Assembly (NCBI GenBank): GCA_920105805.1
Contig: CAKKTI010000064.1
Location: 1-64,000, forward strand
Source: Condylostoma magnum
Taxonomy: Eukaryota; Ciliophora; Heterotrichea; Heterotrichida; Condylostomatidae
Direction: 5' to 3'
Length of the DNA: 64,000 nt
Positions 49,505 to 61,082 of the stretch are shown piece after piece. Made by a program: the position numbers and the translations under genes. The notes beneath the pieces were generated by a model. That model was not told the origin of the DNA. It ran no database searches and saw only the letters and a program-made list of their open reading frames with translations. Each line of letters begins with the position of its first letter. Position 1 is the first letter of the stretch.

Positions 49505-50908
49505 ATGGCATCCTTCGCAGCTCTTCGACAATACGCACAAGGAGTAGATCTACACTAGAAAATCCGCTAAAACTTCTTATAAAAATCCCAGCAATCTCTT
49601 AGCTAAAACAGTATCTGTATTCTACGAAACGCTCCGGACCCAATGATGAATGACACAGACTGTGAATTTCCATACCAGCCCGACAGCTTTTTCTTCTATC
49701 TTTTTGGAGTTATGGAGTCGGATGTAGTCGGTACAATTTGCTTAGGAACAGGAGAAGCAAGACTATTTCTACCCCGAATCCCAGAATCAGTAGCTCCTTA
49801 CCTAGCAACTCCAACTCCAGAGGATTACACGAATCAGTACTAAATCGATACTCTCTGGCTAGATGAACTTCCTAACTACGTTCAATCCAAAAATGCTGAA
49901 GTTGTGTACCTAAATAAAGGCTTTAATACTGACAGCGGCCATGATAACACTACTTCTTATTACAAACCAGACTGGCTTAGCTCATATAACACAGATGAAT
50001 AAAGCCTGTTTCCCGTTTTAACTGAATGCAGAGTTGTGAAGCTTCCTGAGGAGATTGAAATAATGCGAAAAGTATGTGAGGAGACGTCCAATGCCCATAT
50101 TAAAGTAATGAAATCATGCAAGCCAGGAATGTATGAGTATGAATTAGCTGGTATATTTTAAGGATATCACTTTAAACTTGGCTCACTGCATGCGTATAAT
50201 CCAATAGTAGGCAGCGGTAATAATGGAGCTATTTTGCACTATCCTTACAACAGGTCTTAAATACAGCAAAACTAGTTTATACTGATGGACATGGGATTCA
50301 AGGGATATGGCTACTGCAGTGATATTACTTCCACTATTCCTTCCAGTGGAGTTTATACTGAAAACTAGAAGGTAATATACGAGGCTGTATTGGAAGCGCA
50401 TAATAATGTAATGTAAGCAATGCGTCCTGGAACTGATTGGAAGGATATGCATTTATTAGCTGAGACAACTATATTACAACATTTGATAACTGCTGGAATT
50501 TTAGTAGGAAAGTTATAAGAGGTTTAAGATGAGAAGCTAGGAGCTGTTTTCTTTCCCCACGGATTAGGGCACTTTATAGGACTAGACACTCATGATGTTG
50601 GCGGATTCAACGGGGCTTGTAGATGCGGGGATCCTGGGCTTAATAAATTGAGAACTACTAGGATTTTACAGGAAAACATGGTTATTACTGTAGAGCCTGG
50701 CTGCTATTTCCGAGATTTTATTATTGATCAGGCTCTCAACAATGAAAATTAAGCAAGATTTATCAACAGGGAGAGGCTATAAGAGTTTAGAGGCTTAGGA
50801 GGAGTAAGGATAGAAAGTGTTGTGGTTTTAACAGCTGATGGAATGGAGTGTCTCGGAAATTTGCCTAGGACTGTGAAAGAGATTGAGGATGTTATGAGGA
50901 AGAGTTAG
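49505..50908 (+). CDS. PEPD: Xaa-Pro dipeptidase (prolidase, M24B)
   Basis: 467 residues. It follows eukaryotic prolidase: an N-terminal creatinase-like domain with FFYLFGV, then the pita-bread domain with metal ligands in order: [16 protein letters not shown] (two Asp), [16 protein letters not shown] (His), [13 protein letters not shown] (Glu) and [12 protein letters not shown] (Glu). It cleaves X-Pro dipeptides in the cytosol and uses manganese. The stop is TAG at 50906-50908 or TAA at 50915-50917. It is followed 79 bp later by a small acidic protein gene. Confidence 0.93.
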
Positions 50909-50987
50909 TTTAATTAAAAATCAATTTAGTTATTTTCTATATGCTAGGAATCTCAACTGCTCATATTTATAAGCTTAAAAATTATAT

Positions 50988-51305
50988 ATGTCAGATCAAG
51001 AGGCACAAACTCCTGCTAAGAGGCAAAGGAATGAGGAGGAAGACTCAGATTAGCCTCCAGTTAGAAAGCCTAAATTAGTAGAAAATGAAGACAATACTGA
51101 TGATTAGGATTTCGTGCCAAATGAAGATGAGTCTGAGGATTATATTCCCGAAATATACAGTGACGAGTTTGAAGAGCCTGATTCTGAGTTTGACATGGAT
51201 GAATACTTAAGATATAGAGAGCAGATTATCAAGGAGGAAAGTGAGCCAATGGAGTTTATTGGAATGCAGAAAAGTAATACAGAGGAAGAGAAAAAGAGTA
51301 ATTAG
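50988..51305 (+). CDS. Small acidic, probably nuclear protein
   Basis: 105 residues. A basic/acidic lead (TPAKRQRNEEED, a possible nuclear signal) is followed by a strongly acidic region (EDNTDDQDFVPNEDESEDY, DEFEEPDSEFDMDEYLRYRE). It is predicted disordered. It ends EEEKKSN then TAG (51303-51305); the frame stays open beyond with hydrophobic residues, so the stop is inferred. Function unknown; a histone-binding or chaperone-like role would be a guess. Confidence 0.55.
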
Positions 51306-51399
51306 AGTGATATTATTACTTTCCAAAGGTTGTTTTTTGTATGCAGGAGATATGCTACTATATATTATAACATTTAAAAATTATATTGATTACAAACTT

Positions 51400-52266
51400 C
51401 TAAAAACAAAAATACTTATTCTTGCAGCACATACAGTCTAGTTCTTTTTCTCCCTCTATCCTTAGTATTAAATCCTCTTGAAATGAAACTTAGTATTACT
51501 CATTATAACCATCATTTCTGAAACTAGGAAACTCACTACTACCTAATATGGTACTTTACATGTTTTCACTAGCATCCAATTCTCCAACTTTCCGTAGCTC
51601 ATATGCTTGAGTATAAGTATTATTAAGCTTGGAAGTCTTAAAATCAATTCTCCTTCTCTTAGATCCCAAAACTTTGTCTAATTAATGTTGATTAACTTAC
51701 TATTTATACAGCCTGTCCTTTACAACCTTAAGATCTTTATGCAATGTCATCCAGTCAAGTAAGGGTTTTAACTGCATAGAGTAATTGCACAATGTAGACT
51801 ATTTCTGCAGGGCAATATTATACAATTCTTTAGTTTAATGATCAGAAAAGTTGTCTAAATTAGTGCTCCTAAGGCAAGTATATAAGTGATTGTAATCCTA
51901 TATAACTTATAAGAATTAGTTTCAATTAGCTTAATCTGTGCCAATTATTGTCAAAAAGGATCTAGCAATAATTCTATCAGATTACTAGGGTTAAATGCGG
52001 GAAATGGCGGTACATTACTCTTTAGTTATAAGCGATCTAGCCCTAGATATTGACTTCCTAAACTGATATCCTTATCTTATTAGCTTTTTAATCATGTTTT
52101 TTATTACTCGCTGTTGTGTGCTGAGTTATTAGTAATTCATTTGCTCTTTTTTCAGTTTTCGACTTTGTTGAGTGTAGTACTCTTAAAGCTTTGATAGTTT
52201 GGCTTGGGAGTTTTATCTAGGGCTGGGGTAAAATATTTATTGCTAGCTGTAGAACATTTGGCTCAT
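51400..52266 (-). CDS. Unknown basic/helical protein
   Basis: 288 residues. A Gln/Tyr-rich basic N-terminus (RKLKKEQMNYQQLSTQQR), a helical core (LTIIGTDQANWNQFLQVIQD, YNHLYTCLRSTNLDNF, LLDWMTLHKDLKVV), a basic patch GSKRRRIDFKTSKL and an acidic end finishing with a Cys-rich CMCCKNKYFCF. Stop TAG at 51400-51402. One Trp is TGA. No family recognised. It converges with the acidic-protein gene. Confidence 0.6.
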
Positions 52267-52416
52267 TTTTTTACTAGTTTTAATGGATTTGTGCATAAAC
52301 TAGTATATTATATATACAGACTAAATGCCTTATAGAATTGAAATTATGCAAAATTGAATCATAATTTCATACAAATGTTAATACAGTGATTTTAAAAGAT
52401 TCCAATATACTATAAA

Positions 52417-54765
52417 ATGTCAAATGTAGCTGTGTACTGCAGATTTCGTCCTTAGAGCCAATCAGAAGAGCGTTACTCCTAGACTTAAATAATTGAGTAC
52501 CAACCAAGTGAAAATAACATTAAAATCAACTCTCCTGATGACAAAAAAGGTCCTTACTAGTTCACATTTGATTAAGTTTTCCTTCAGCACTCCACTTAAG
52601 ATTATGTATATAACATAGTGGGAGATCCTTTGATAGATTCAATTTTCTAAGGATACAACGCTACAATTCTGGCATACGGGCAAACTTCATCTGGGAAAAC
52701 ATATACAATGTTTGGGGAAAATATAGATGACCCAATACAATCAGGACTTATACCGCGAATGGTGTACCAGCTTTTCAGTAAAATTGCAATAGCTGATCGT
52801 CAGCTGGAATTCACTATAAAAGTAGGCTACTGTGAAATTTATCTAGAAAGAGTAAAGGATTTGCTTGAACCCTAAAAGAACAACCTAAGAATTAAAGAAA
52901 AGCCAGGTTTCGGGTTCTACATAGAGGATTTAACTATGGAATATGTAGTTAATGAGTCAGAGATCTTTGATTTGATGCGCTTTGGCAATAATAACAAAGA
53001 AGTAGCAGCCACATTTATGAATGAGTAGTCATCCCGTAGTCATACAATCTTTATGATCTATGTTACTTAAACATCCTCTATTGATTACTCAGCAAAAAGT
53101 TCTAAGCTTTTCTTAGTTGATTTAGCAGGGTCGGAGAAAGTGTCAAAAACTGGGGCAGAGGGGAGAAGATTAGATGAGGCCAAGACTATCAACAAATCGT
53201 TAACTACATTAGGAATTGTTATAAATGCTTTGACTGAGAAGAAATCTAGCCATATTCCTTATAGAGATTCTAAGCTGACTAAGATTTTACAGGATTCGTT
53301 GGGAGGAAATTCTAAAACTTCTCTTATAATAACCTGCTCACCTTCTATATATAATTACAGTGAAACACTTAGTACTTTAAGATTTGGTAGTAGGGCTAAA
53401 ATAATACAGAATAAGCCTATGATTAATAGAGAATATACTGTAGAAGAATTAAAAAGACTACTGGCCTAGGCCTACGAAGAAATTGCTAAGAAAGATCAGC
53501 GTATAAATATACTAGAAAAGATGCTAAGAGATGCTGGAATTGATGTACCAGATTCAAGCATAATTTCACTTACGAATAATATTGAAAAGGATATTGAGTA
53601 ATTATCGGAGTAATTAAGTATATAAAAGCAAGTTAGCAACAATCTAAAAGAAAAAAATGAGTAGTAAATACAACAAATTCAAACTTCCTCTATGGAAAAT
53701 GAATAATTGAAAGAATCTTTATCTGAATACGAGAAAACTATTAAGTAATTGTAAAAACTACTATAAGAGAGGGATGAAGAGGTGTAAAACTAGTAAAAAT
53801 ACAGTCAAAAATTAGAATCTGAGGTGTATTCATTAGAAGAAGCTAATAGATCACTCAATCTCAGAGCAATTGAATCTGAGAAGAAAATAGATAGAATAAA
53901 AGACAGTCTTACCCAGGAATAACTATAACTTATTTCTTTAAGCACTGAGAACTCAAGTCAAAGTACTCCCAGACACAGTTTTATAAGAGGTTCTACCCAT
54001 CAATCAGCTGAAATTTTACTACTAGAGTCTTAACTGGCTGAGTCATAGGAAAAACAAATAAGAGCTGAGGGATCAATTAAAATATATGAAGCAAAGTGTT
54101 AAAGTCTTACAAGAGAAGTTAAGCATTTAAGAAAAAGACTATAAGCTGATATTAAACAAGAAGATAAGTTATTAGAGTTTAAACGAGATTTAATAGAGCA
54201 AGGAATTCAGCAGGAAAGAGAGGCTTCTGAAAGAGAGAAATAATAAATACTGAATGATTTGATGAATAGAGTTAATAGGGTTATCTCACTAGAACAAGCA
54301 CTAGAGGAAATGAATGATAAGTACAATAAGCTTCTAAAGGCCAGTTAAACCAATAAAAGGCGCAAGACAATACAGAAAACGAGTTCAGATGAAGTTGATA
54401 GGTTACAAAGGCAGTATATGCGGGCTAATATAGAAAGAAGTTCTCTAAGAGCTGAAAAGGAGGTAAAAGATAATAAAATTAGTAGGTTATACTGCAAGAT
54501 CAATGAACTAGAAAAGCAAATAGCTGTTGCCAATGAAAAAATTAAAGTGTAAAAATTGAAAAATTAAAGACTTGAGTCTGATGTAATGGACTAAAATAGA
54601 AAAAGCATATAATTATTTGGAGCATCACGTATCAAAAAGCCAATTAGAGGGGGAGATTATTTAAATGCTGTTTAAAGCTATTTTAGCAATGATGCATCAT
54701 CTTTTAGGAGTAGATTTTCTAGTATAATAGAAGAGCCTACTGATTAAAACAACTGTCTTAGTTAG
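52417..54765 (+). CDS. Kinesin-1-like motor protein (N-terminal motor, long coiled coil)
   Basis: 782 residues. The motor domain (about 1-330) has [12 protein letters not shown] (P-loop), NEQSSRSH (switch I), LVDLAGSE (switch II), [33 protein letters not shown] and a short neck. Coiled coils follow to about residue 740 ([34 protein letters not shown]), then a Ser-rich tail ([12 protein letters not shown]). The order and motor sequence are closest to conventional kinesin heavy chain, a plus-end microtubule motor. The ATG is in TATAAAATG. It ends TAG-TAA (54763-54768). Confidence 0.9.
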
Positions 54766-54814
54766 TAATTAATGTAATTTTTCAGTTTATTTATAAATAT
54801 ATGAGTAAAATAAA

Positions 54815-55260
54815 CTAGCAATTTTCTAACTTTTTCTTGTAAATCAAATCCATAAATTCTTCCCTTGTACTTTCTTTGTATTATCTTACAAACTGCTCAC
54901 TTGATATAGCTTTCTGATACAATTATCTCTATATCTGTATTTGATTTTATCTTCTTTACTCTATTCTCATTAGTAGCTGCTGAATTTAACTATTTTTCTT
55001 TTCTAAATTTGCTTATTCAATATATCTTTACGGATCCAAATAACACGAAAGTTCATCACCTTCAGAAAAACTTGATACATGAGGAACTTTTTGCTGATTT
55101 TCCTATACTTAAAGCTCAGTTTTGCTAAAACTTTATTAGATTCGCTAGTTAGTAAAAATTGGACAATTGGCACTAAATACAAAGGTAAGCTACTATAATA
55201 ATTATCCTAATGAAGACTTTTCTTTTCATTCATCTAAATAAGGATGTTTTATCCTTCCAT
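54815..55260 (-). CDS. Unknown helical protein, probably with one short intron
   Basis: The first part, from the ATG at 55260 (MEGQNILIQMNEKKSLHQ, SLPLYLVPIVQFL), lies in one frame. The second part (QENQQKVPHVSSFSEGDELS, YIEQANLEKKNSQIQQLL, FVRQYKESTREEFMDLIYKK) lies in a frame shifted by 2. A GT...AG stretch of about 20 or 29 nt around 55125-55155 that contains TACTAAC and ends in CTAG would join them. It ends at TAG 54815-54817. The C-terminus is coiled coil. No family recognised; the exon join is inferred. Confidence 0.45.
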
Positions 55261-55589
55261 TTTACATTACAGTCGATGTTTCTTTTATTTGTAGATTGTT
55301 TTAAGCTGTTATCTACAATAACGGAGGTTATTGAGGATAGTCTCTTGGTAGTATTATTTAAATTGGTACATTGTAAATTATATTTTGATATGTAAAAGGT
55401 ACAAGGCCTTGTAAATTACACACATTTATTAATGCACCATTGTAGTTGTATTAAAACTAATCGATTCTATACCCGTAGCGCGAAATCAAAGCACATATGT
55501 CATTATTTATTCTTCTTTTATTATCAATTGGATAATTACACATTAATAAAAATTAGTCAACACTCCTAGGCAGTTCCATTATATATTTT
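55261..55589. other. Divergent intergenic region
   Basis: About 330 bp between two divergent start codons (55260 minus, 55590 plus). AT-rich; no gene or RNA recognised. Confidence 0.4.
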
Positions 55590-56210
55590 ATGAATTTTTA
55601 AAGGAAAATATAAAAACAAAGCTTCGAATAGGCCCACAATTTGAATTCTTCTTAGAGAATAATCTTGGCATGTGATCCTAATGACACAGGGATGATAAAG
55701 CTTGATAATATGGTAATATTTACTTAGAAATCTCTTCTGAAACGAATTCCAATACAATAAAGAGACACGGTAGAGAAAATATTCAAAAACTATATATGTA
55801 TTTATAAGAATTTTGAAATGCCAGTTGATATTTTCCTTCAAACCTTCAATTAATATTAGTACCAAGTAGATTAAAACAGATTCAGACATAAAGGAATAAG
55901 ACTGCCCACCAGAATAGCAAAAAAGGTGAAAAACTTATCATCAGAAAGAATGTTTATAGACTAATAAGAATTCACATAGGACAGTTCTAAATCCCATTAT
56001 CGAAATTCTTCAGAATGCTCGGTTAATATGAAAAGTTTAGATTTAAGCAATCTGAGTACAATTTATTCCTAACTAAGTCCGTTAGGTGATAAGAGTAATT
56101 TTATAGAAGATAATACAAAGGATTTGATAGATATACGTTAAAGTCACCTAAAGCAAGCGAGGAAGGAATACTTAGGAAGTAGAATTAGAGATTGGTGCTA
56201 TGCTGATTGA
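55590..56210 (+). CDS. EF-hand-like protein
   Basis: 206 residues. ILACDPNDTGMIKLDNMVIF (about residues 25-44) is a recognisable EF-hand loop with Asp, Asn, Asp, Gly and Asp in position. A second, degenerate unit follows (IFLQTFNQYQYQVD). The C-terminal half is Ser-rich, with a helical end (DIRQSHLKQARKEYLGSRIR). Read with TAA/TAG=Gln, it ends at TGA 56208-56210, 16 bp before the dephospho-CoA kinase start. A standard-code frame on the other strand (55566-55889) is its antisense shadow. Confidence 0.6.
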
Positions 56211-56226
56211 TGTAAAGTTAGTAAAT

Positions 56227-57072
56227 ATGTTGAATTAAGTTTTATGGTTCTCATGCTATACTGTGAGCTTTGCTATAGGAATATGATTAGGGTTGTAGAA
56301 TAAAAGATACAAAGGATAGAAAAGTATCAAATAAGTCTCGAAATTCGCATTTTCGCCACTAGTTGGAATAATTTTTTACAACTTTTTTGGATTTAGTAAG
56401 CAATAAGCTGTTTATGTAGCTCTAAGTGCTGCAATATCTCATTATATAGGGCAGAAATTGTAAGTGATTGGATTGACGGGTGGAATATCCTGTGGTAAGT
56501 CTTAAGTTGTGCAGATTATAAGAGAAAATTTTAAGGATAAAGTAAGTATTGTAGACTGTGATATAATATCTAGGGAGGTTGTTAATCCAGGTACAAGAGG
56601 ATTAAAGTAACTTATTGCTGAATTTGGTGAATAGATACTAAATAGTGATGGTACTCTTAATAGAGAGGCATTAGGGTAAATTTTGTTTAATGATCCTATA
56701 AGTAAGAAAAAGGTAATGGGAATTCTTAATGCTAAAATTGGACTTGAAATGTTTAAGTAAATTTTGGTAAGTAAAATTAAAGGATTTGAGCATGTTTTGG
56801 TAGATGCACCGACTTTATTTGAAGCTAAATCTTTTATACCGTTTTGCTATCCAATTATTGTTGTGCATATATCCAATAAGGAAACTTGGATGCAGAGACT
56901 AGTGGAAAGGGATTAAATCAGTAAAGAATATGCTGATACTAAAATAAAGTCTCAACTGCCAATTGAAGTCAAAATTAAAGGAAGTGATATTTGTATTGAT
57001 AATTCTGGAGGTATTTAAGAGCTTGAACAAAATACAATTAAAGTTATAAGCGATATAATAGGAAGAAGTTAG
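56227..57072 (+). CDS. Dephospho-CoA kinase with N-terminal membrane segments
   Basis: 281 residues. Residues about 80-280 are a CoaE-type kinase: VIGLTGGISCGKSQVV (P-loop), VDCDIISREVVNPGTRGL, LNREALGQILF, VLVDAPTLFEA and ETWMQRLVERDQISKEYA. It makes CoA from dephospho-CoA with ATP, the last step of CoA synthesis. The first 75 residues hold two hydrophobic segments (VLWFSCYTVSFAIGIWLGL and FAFSPLVGIIFYNFFGF), suggesting membrane or organelle location. An upstream in-frame ATG at 56200 overlaps the previous gene. Stop TAG 57070-57072. Confidence 0.85.
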
Positions 57073-57165
57073 TATTATGTTTTTTCACTTAATTATTGTT
57101 AGTTATAGTATTAAAATAGTATATAAAGCACTTTTAAACAAAGTTATGCTATTACAGTAAATAAA

Positions 57166-57693
57166 ATGTACAAAAGATAAAAATAGCACAAGTTATTAAA
57201 AGACCTAGCAGACAAAATTTTAGGTAAAAGAGTCGAACCTGAAGGGAATGAACCTATTACCTGAAATACACACAGACGCAGTGTTTCTTAAGCAAGATCT
57301 TACTTAAAAAATATCAATACAAACAACCTGCAGCGTTAATTGGAATAGTATAAAATAATCAAAAAGACACCAAGTAGATTAAACTAAAACATCGAATAAT
57401 AAGTAATTTCAAGTACACCTATTCTTGCAATGAAAAACGGTTTATGCTACAGAGGATCATTCTAAGATCCTAAAGAAGTGTATAATAATACTTTAAGAAA
57501 CTAAATAGCAATAAACTCAGATAGACTAGGACTATCTCCTCTTAAAGGAAGGAAAGTTTCGGAAATGCCAGAATTTGGAGTAATGTTCCGTCCACAAACT
57601 TCAATGAGAACCTTTTCAGTTACGCCAATGCAATTGAGATACAAAGAAATCCCTATGTCGTCTCTAAAAAGAGCAAGAGATAGGTTTTATTAA
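57166..57693 (+). CDS. Unknown small basic protein
   Basis: 175 residues, very basic at the start (YKRQKQHKLLKDLADKI), with linker-like, Pro/Ser-containing sequence (KKTPSRLNQ, SSTPILAMKNG, RLGLSPLKGRKVSEMP, RPQTSMRTFSVTPMQ). It resembles short microtubule- or axoneme-associated proteins in composition only. The stop is TAA 57691-57693, exactly 20 bp before the next ATG. No family recognised. Confidence 0.6.
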
Positions 57694-57713
57694 ATAGAAT
57701 ATTACAATTTTAA

Positions 57714-58586
57714 ATGGACGATTCTACTAGGTTTATCAGTAAAATTGGAAGAGCTACTAAAGATTTATTCATAAGTCCTATAGCAAAGGGAAGAATTTTA
57801 AATAATAAATAGTAGTAACACTCATTGTCTCCTACTTACCAATAAAGATCGTTCCCTAATGTATAAGAAATGATCAAAGAGTTAAAAAGAAAACCTGATA
57901 ATCGATTAAAGCAAGAGCCTTCTAGTGTTTTTAAAAGTAAACCAAGAGATTTTCTTAAAGATTTGCGTTAGAATCAGTAAGAAAGCCCTCCTTGTGGATA
58001 TTATTAATTGAATTTTAATCAAATTGATAAGCATCAAGGAAATGTATGTATAGGGAAATACTCACCCAGGAGGAAAAAGATTAAGTTAGGGTCTGAATTA
58101 TCCGATCCTATTAATATTACTAGGAAGATATAATCTCCTACATGCTTCAAAAGCAAGTATAAGATTTAGCAGTAAAGTCGCAAATTTAAAAGAAGAATAC
58201 TGGAAAAGTAGAATAAGGAAGAATTAAGGAAAGTTAGGACTCCTGATTTTAGTCTCTAAACTAAAAGAAAGGATCTATTTAAACCTTCATAAATTCCTGT
58301 CAGCTACTCCTACAATATACTTAAAAATATACCAAATGTTAATATTGGTAAGCAGTCTCCAAGGAAGTCTAGTTTAAGTCCTACTTATTTAAGCCCATTT
58401 GAGCTTAATTATAAGCAAGTAGAGAAAAAGATAAGTTCTCCAATACTCAAACAAAGTAGTACTCGAGATCTAAATCAAAAGTATCCAATATTTATGTGCG
58501 TAAATTAAACATAGAACATAGTATCAAGAGTGGGAATTAACACAATAACAAAAGATTCCTTAAAACAAAGCAATTTTGGCGAATAA
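57714..58586 (+). CDS. Basic protein with a PG-rich-like motif, possibly ciliary
   Basis: 290 residues, rich in Lys, Ser and Pro. One block, PPCGYYQLNFNQIDKH (about residues 100-115), resembles the Pro-Gly-x-Tyr units of sperm-tail PG-rich/SHIPPO proteins that line doublet microtubules; further loose units are SPRRKKIKL, IPVSYSYN and SPTYLSPFELN. It probably binds microtubules (inference). The end is unsettled: TAA 58584-58586 is chosen, with TAG 58623 and TAA 58632 as alternatives. The last would lie 1 bp before the next ATG. Confidence 0.55.
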
Positions 58587-58635
58587 TTTGCAGCGGGGTT
58601 AGAGTGTTGCAAATTGAAATCTTAGTTTGTATAAA

Positions 58636-60024
58636 ATGGCTTAAAATTAAAACAAAATTGAGGACTTAATCTAAATACTCGATACGCCTTCAGCCTAACG
58701 TTCTTCATAAGATGTAAGCAAATTATTAGAACACACTAAAAACATTAAGTTTTTTAAAGAATTAACTGAAAAATAACAGTCTTAAGACGTTCATACAGCA
58801 TGCTGTTAGCATATGTTTCATGAATTTTGCTAGTAAGACCAATACTTGTTTAAATTTGGAGATATTGGCACAAAATTTTACATAGTTCTACAAGGCTAAA
58901 TTAGTGTTTCTGTTCCTGTATAAAACGATGAAACTGGGGAAAAGGATTTTGTAGAAGTGCTTTAATATCAAGAAGGAGCTGCTTTTGGTGAGCTAGCTTT
59001 AGAGAACGATGCTCCTAGATCTGCTTCTATTCAATGCAAAACTGATACCCATTTTGCAGTACTTGATAAAGCTGATTATAACTCTATATTATAATCAATT
59101 GTAAGGACTAGAAGGTTAGAAATTGTTAATTTTTTTTAGTAATTGCCACTGTTTAGAGCTTGAACTAAAGGTTCATTGACTAAATTAACATATTATTTTG
59201 AAGAAAGGCAGTATACCAAGAAGTAAGTTGTTTATAAGGAAGGCTCTAATGCTGATTATATATACATAATTAAATTCGGACAATTTAAGTTTGAGAAGAG
59301 AATAACTACAGGAAAACAAGAAAAGTACAAAAATGGAATTTAACCCCTTAATACATTCTATAAAGCTTCTTTAGTTACTTTAGGCTAAAATGAGATGTTT
59401 GGGGAAGATGATATTTTAAACGAGACTTAACGTAGTTGTACATGCATATGTGAGTCTGATTCTTCTCTGGTTTACACTATATCTAAAAATGACTTTTTAA
59501 AGAGAATTCGTAGTCAAGACTCACTTTCATACTTAAAAAGAAGATTTGAGTTTAAATAAAGCATAATGAATGAAAGAGTCTAATATGCTCATCATCTAGA
59601 AGAAGAGAAAAGTGGAATTACACCTAGGAAAAAATCTAAATAATCATTGAGTAAGTTAATAAGAGTAACCAATACACGTAATAAATTTAATATGACTTAT
59701 TATAGTAGACCAGGAGAACTAAATAAGAATAAAAGTTTGGCTAATAAAATAAAAGGAGAAGTGGAGAAATTTTAGAATAAATCTCCAGGAAAGTATAATA
59801 AACTTTCCAGATCAAACACAAAGTCTAGATTGCAGTCTATTGGTGTGTCGAATACAAAACGACTTGCTAAAGGAGCAGATAAATCAGTATCAATGAACTT
59901 CTTAAATTAATCAAAAAGATCATTTATGTAAACTAATTATTAATAAGTAAGCAATAATTAAAGAAGAGATAAATCCCTATCCGTTTTTTCTATAAATTCC
60001 TTTGGCATATATGAATCATTATGA
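58636..60024 (+). CDS. Protein with two cyclic-nucleotide-binding domains
   Basis: 462 residues. The first CNB domain (about 40-165) has [20 protein letters not shown] and the phosphate-binding cassette [16 protein letters not shown], which is canonical, with the Glu and Arg that hold cAMP/cGMP. The second (about 175-305) is similar ([20 protein letters not shown]), but its cassette, [16 protein letters not shown], is degenerate. There is no N-terminal dimerisation or inhibitor sequence as in PKA-R. The C-terminal 150 residues are basic and Ser/Asn-rich. The ATG is in TATAAAATG. It ends TGA-TAA (60022-60027). Confidence 0.88.
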
Positions 60025-60270
60025 TAATCAAAGGCTTTGCCTGGTATAAAGCGTCATAGAAGGATAGGTAGCTAGCTTATAGCTAATATAGCAAGAAATA
60101 ATAGAATAGTTTAGTGTTTATAATGTGATAGTTATGTTAATCTATTAATCTATTGAATCTTTAAATTCTTCCTGTATATTCTAAAGCTTTTACAGTGACC
60201 TATTAAGTTTCTGCACTCCTAGTCTTAATTTCTTTCCTTACATTTATTCTCAAATTCTTTATTGAACCTC

Positions 60271-61062
60271 TTATCTATCATTCCTAAAAAAGTACTAATC
60301 ACTGTCATCAAGTAAATCATCATTATTTTCCATGCTATCACTAAGATGATTATAATTATTCGTTATAAAAGCATTGTCATTATAAGTATGCTCGTATATA
60401 GTTTCAAGCTAAGGCACGAATGATTTAGGCACTATAACAAGTTTAGTTAAATGATGAATCTTTGTCTCTCATATAACACTATAATCAGAGCTGTAATCGA
60501 TATCTTAAACTATATTTTTTTCCTCATTTCATATACAAACTTTATAGTTATAGTAAGGCAACTAGAACTTGTGACATAAATGCTTATTAAGTTCTTTAAT
60601 CCTTAATTTAATAGAAATCATAACCCAGATTGACTCCTAAGGAAAATAATCATTTTAACTATGAATCTAGCCAACTTAGACACTAATAGGCCTGGCATCA
60701 ACTGATCCATCAACTACAAAAAGCTGCAACTCCGGCCCTCCTTCATATCAGGACACTAGCTTACGCCAGCAGACTAAATTCACTAATTTATACTCGCTTT
60801 TATTCAGCACTGTTTTAATCTGCATAGCAGTACTTTCATTAGAAATATCAACTAGTGGCAAATTATCAATAGGGCCTGGATGCAACTCAGGATCAGCTGT
60901 CTTACTAAAATTTTTTCACGAATTTCATCAGTCTTTACATATCATAAACACGGTTTTGCTTTTGACCAAGATATTTTCATCTAATAAAGATTTAATTTCC
61001 TAGTACTGACTAATCTAACTCTGATCTAAGCTCTATATATCGTTTTGTTCGGTTTACTCCAT
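60271..61062 (-). CDS. DUSP-domain protein (ubiquitin-protease-type domain without peptidase)
   Basis: 263 residues. Residues about 34-150 are a DUSP domain: KTVFMICKDWWNSWKNF, HPGPIDNLPL, VCWRKLVSWYEGGPELQLFVV. Trp 45, 46 and 49 are all encoded by TGA (60916-60930), as is the Trp of VSWYEGG. DUSP domains normally occur in ubiquitin-specific proteases such as USP4/11/15; no Cys/His boxes are present here. The C-terminal part is acidic. The stop is TAA 60271-60273, or TGA seven codons later (60250). Its start codon is 20 bp from that of the divergent kinesin gene. Confidence 0.8.
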
Positions 61063-61082
61063 GTATAAAAAATAGTGTTTAT

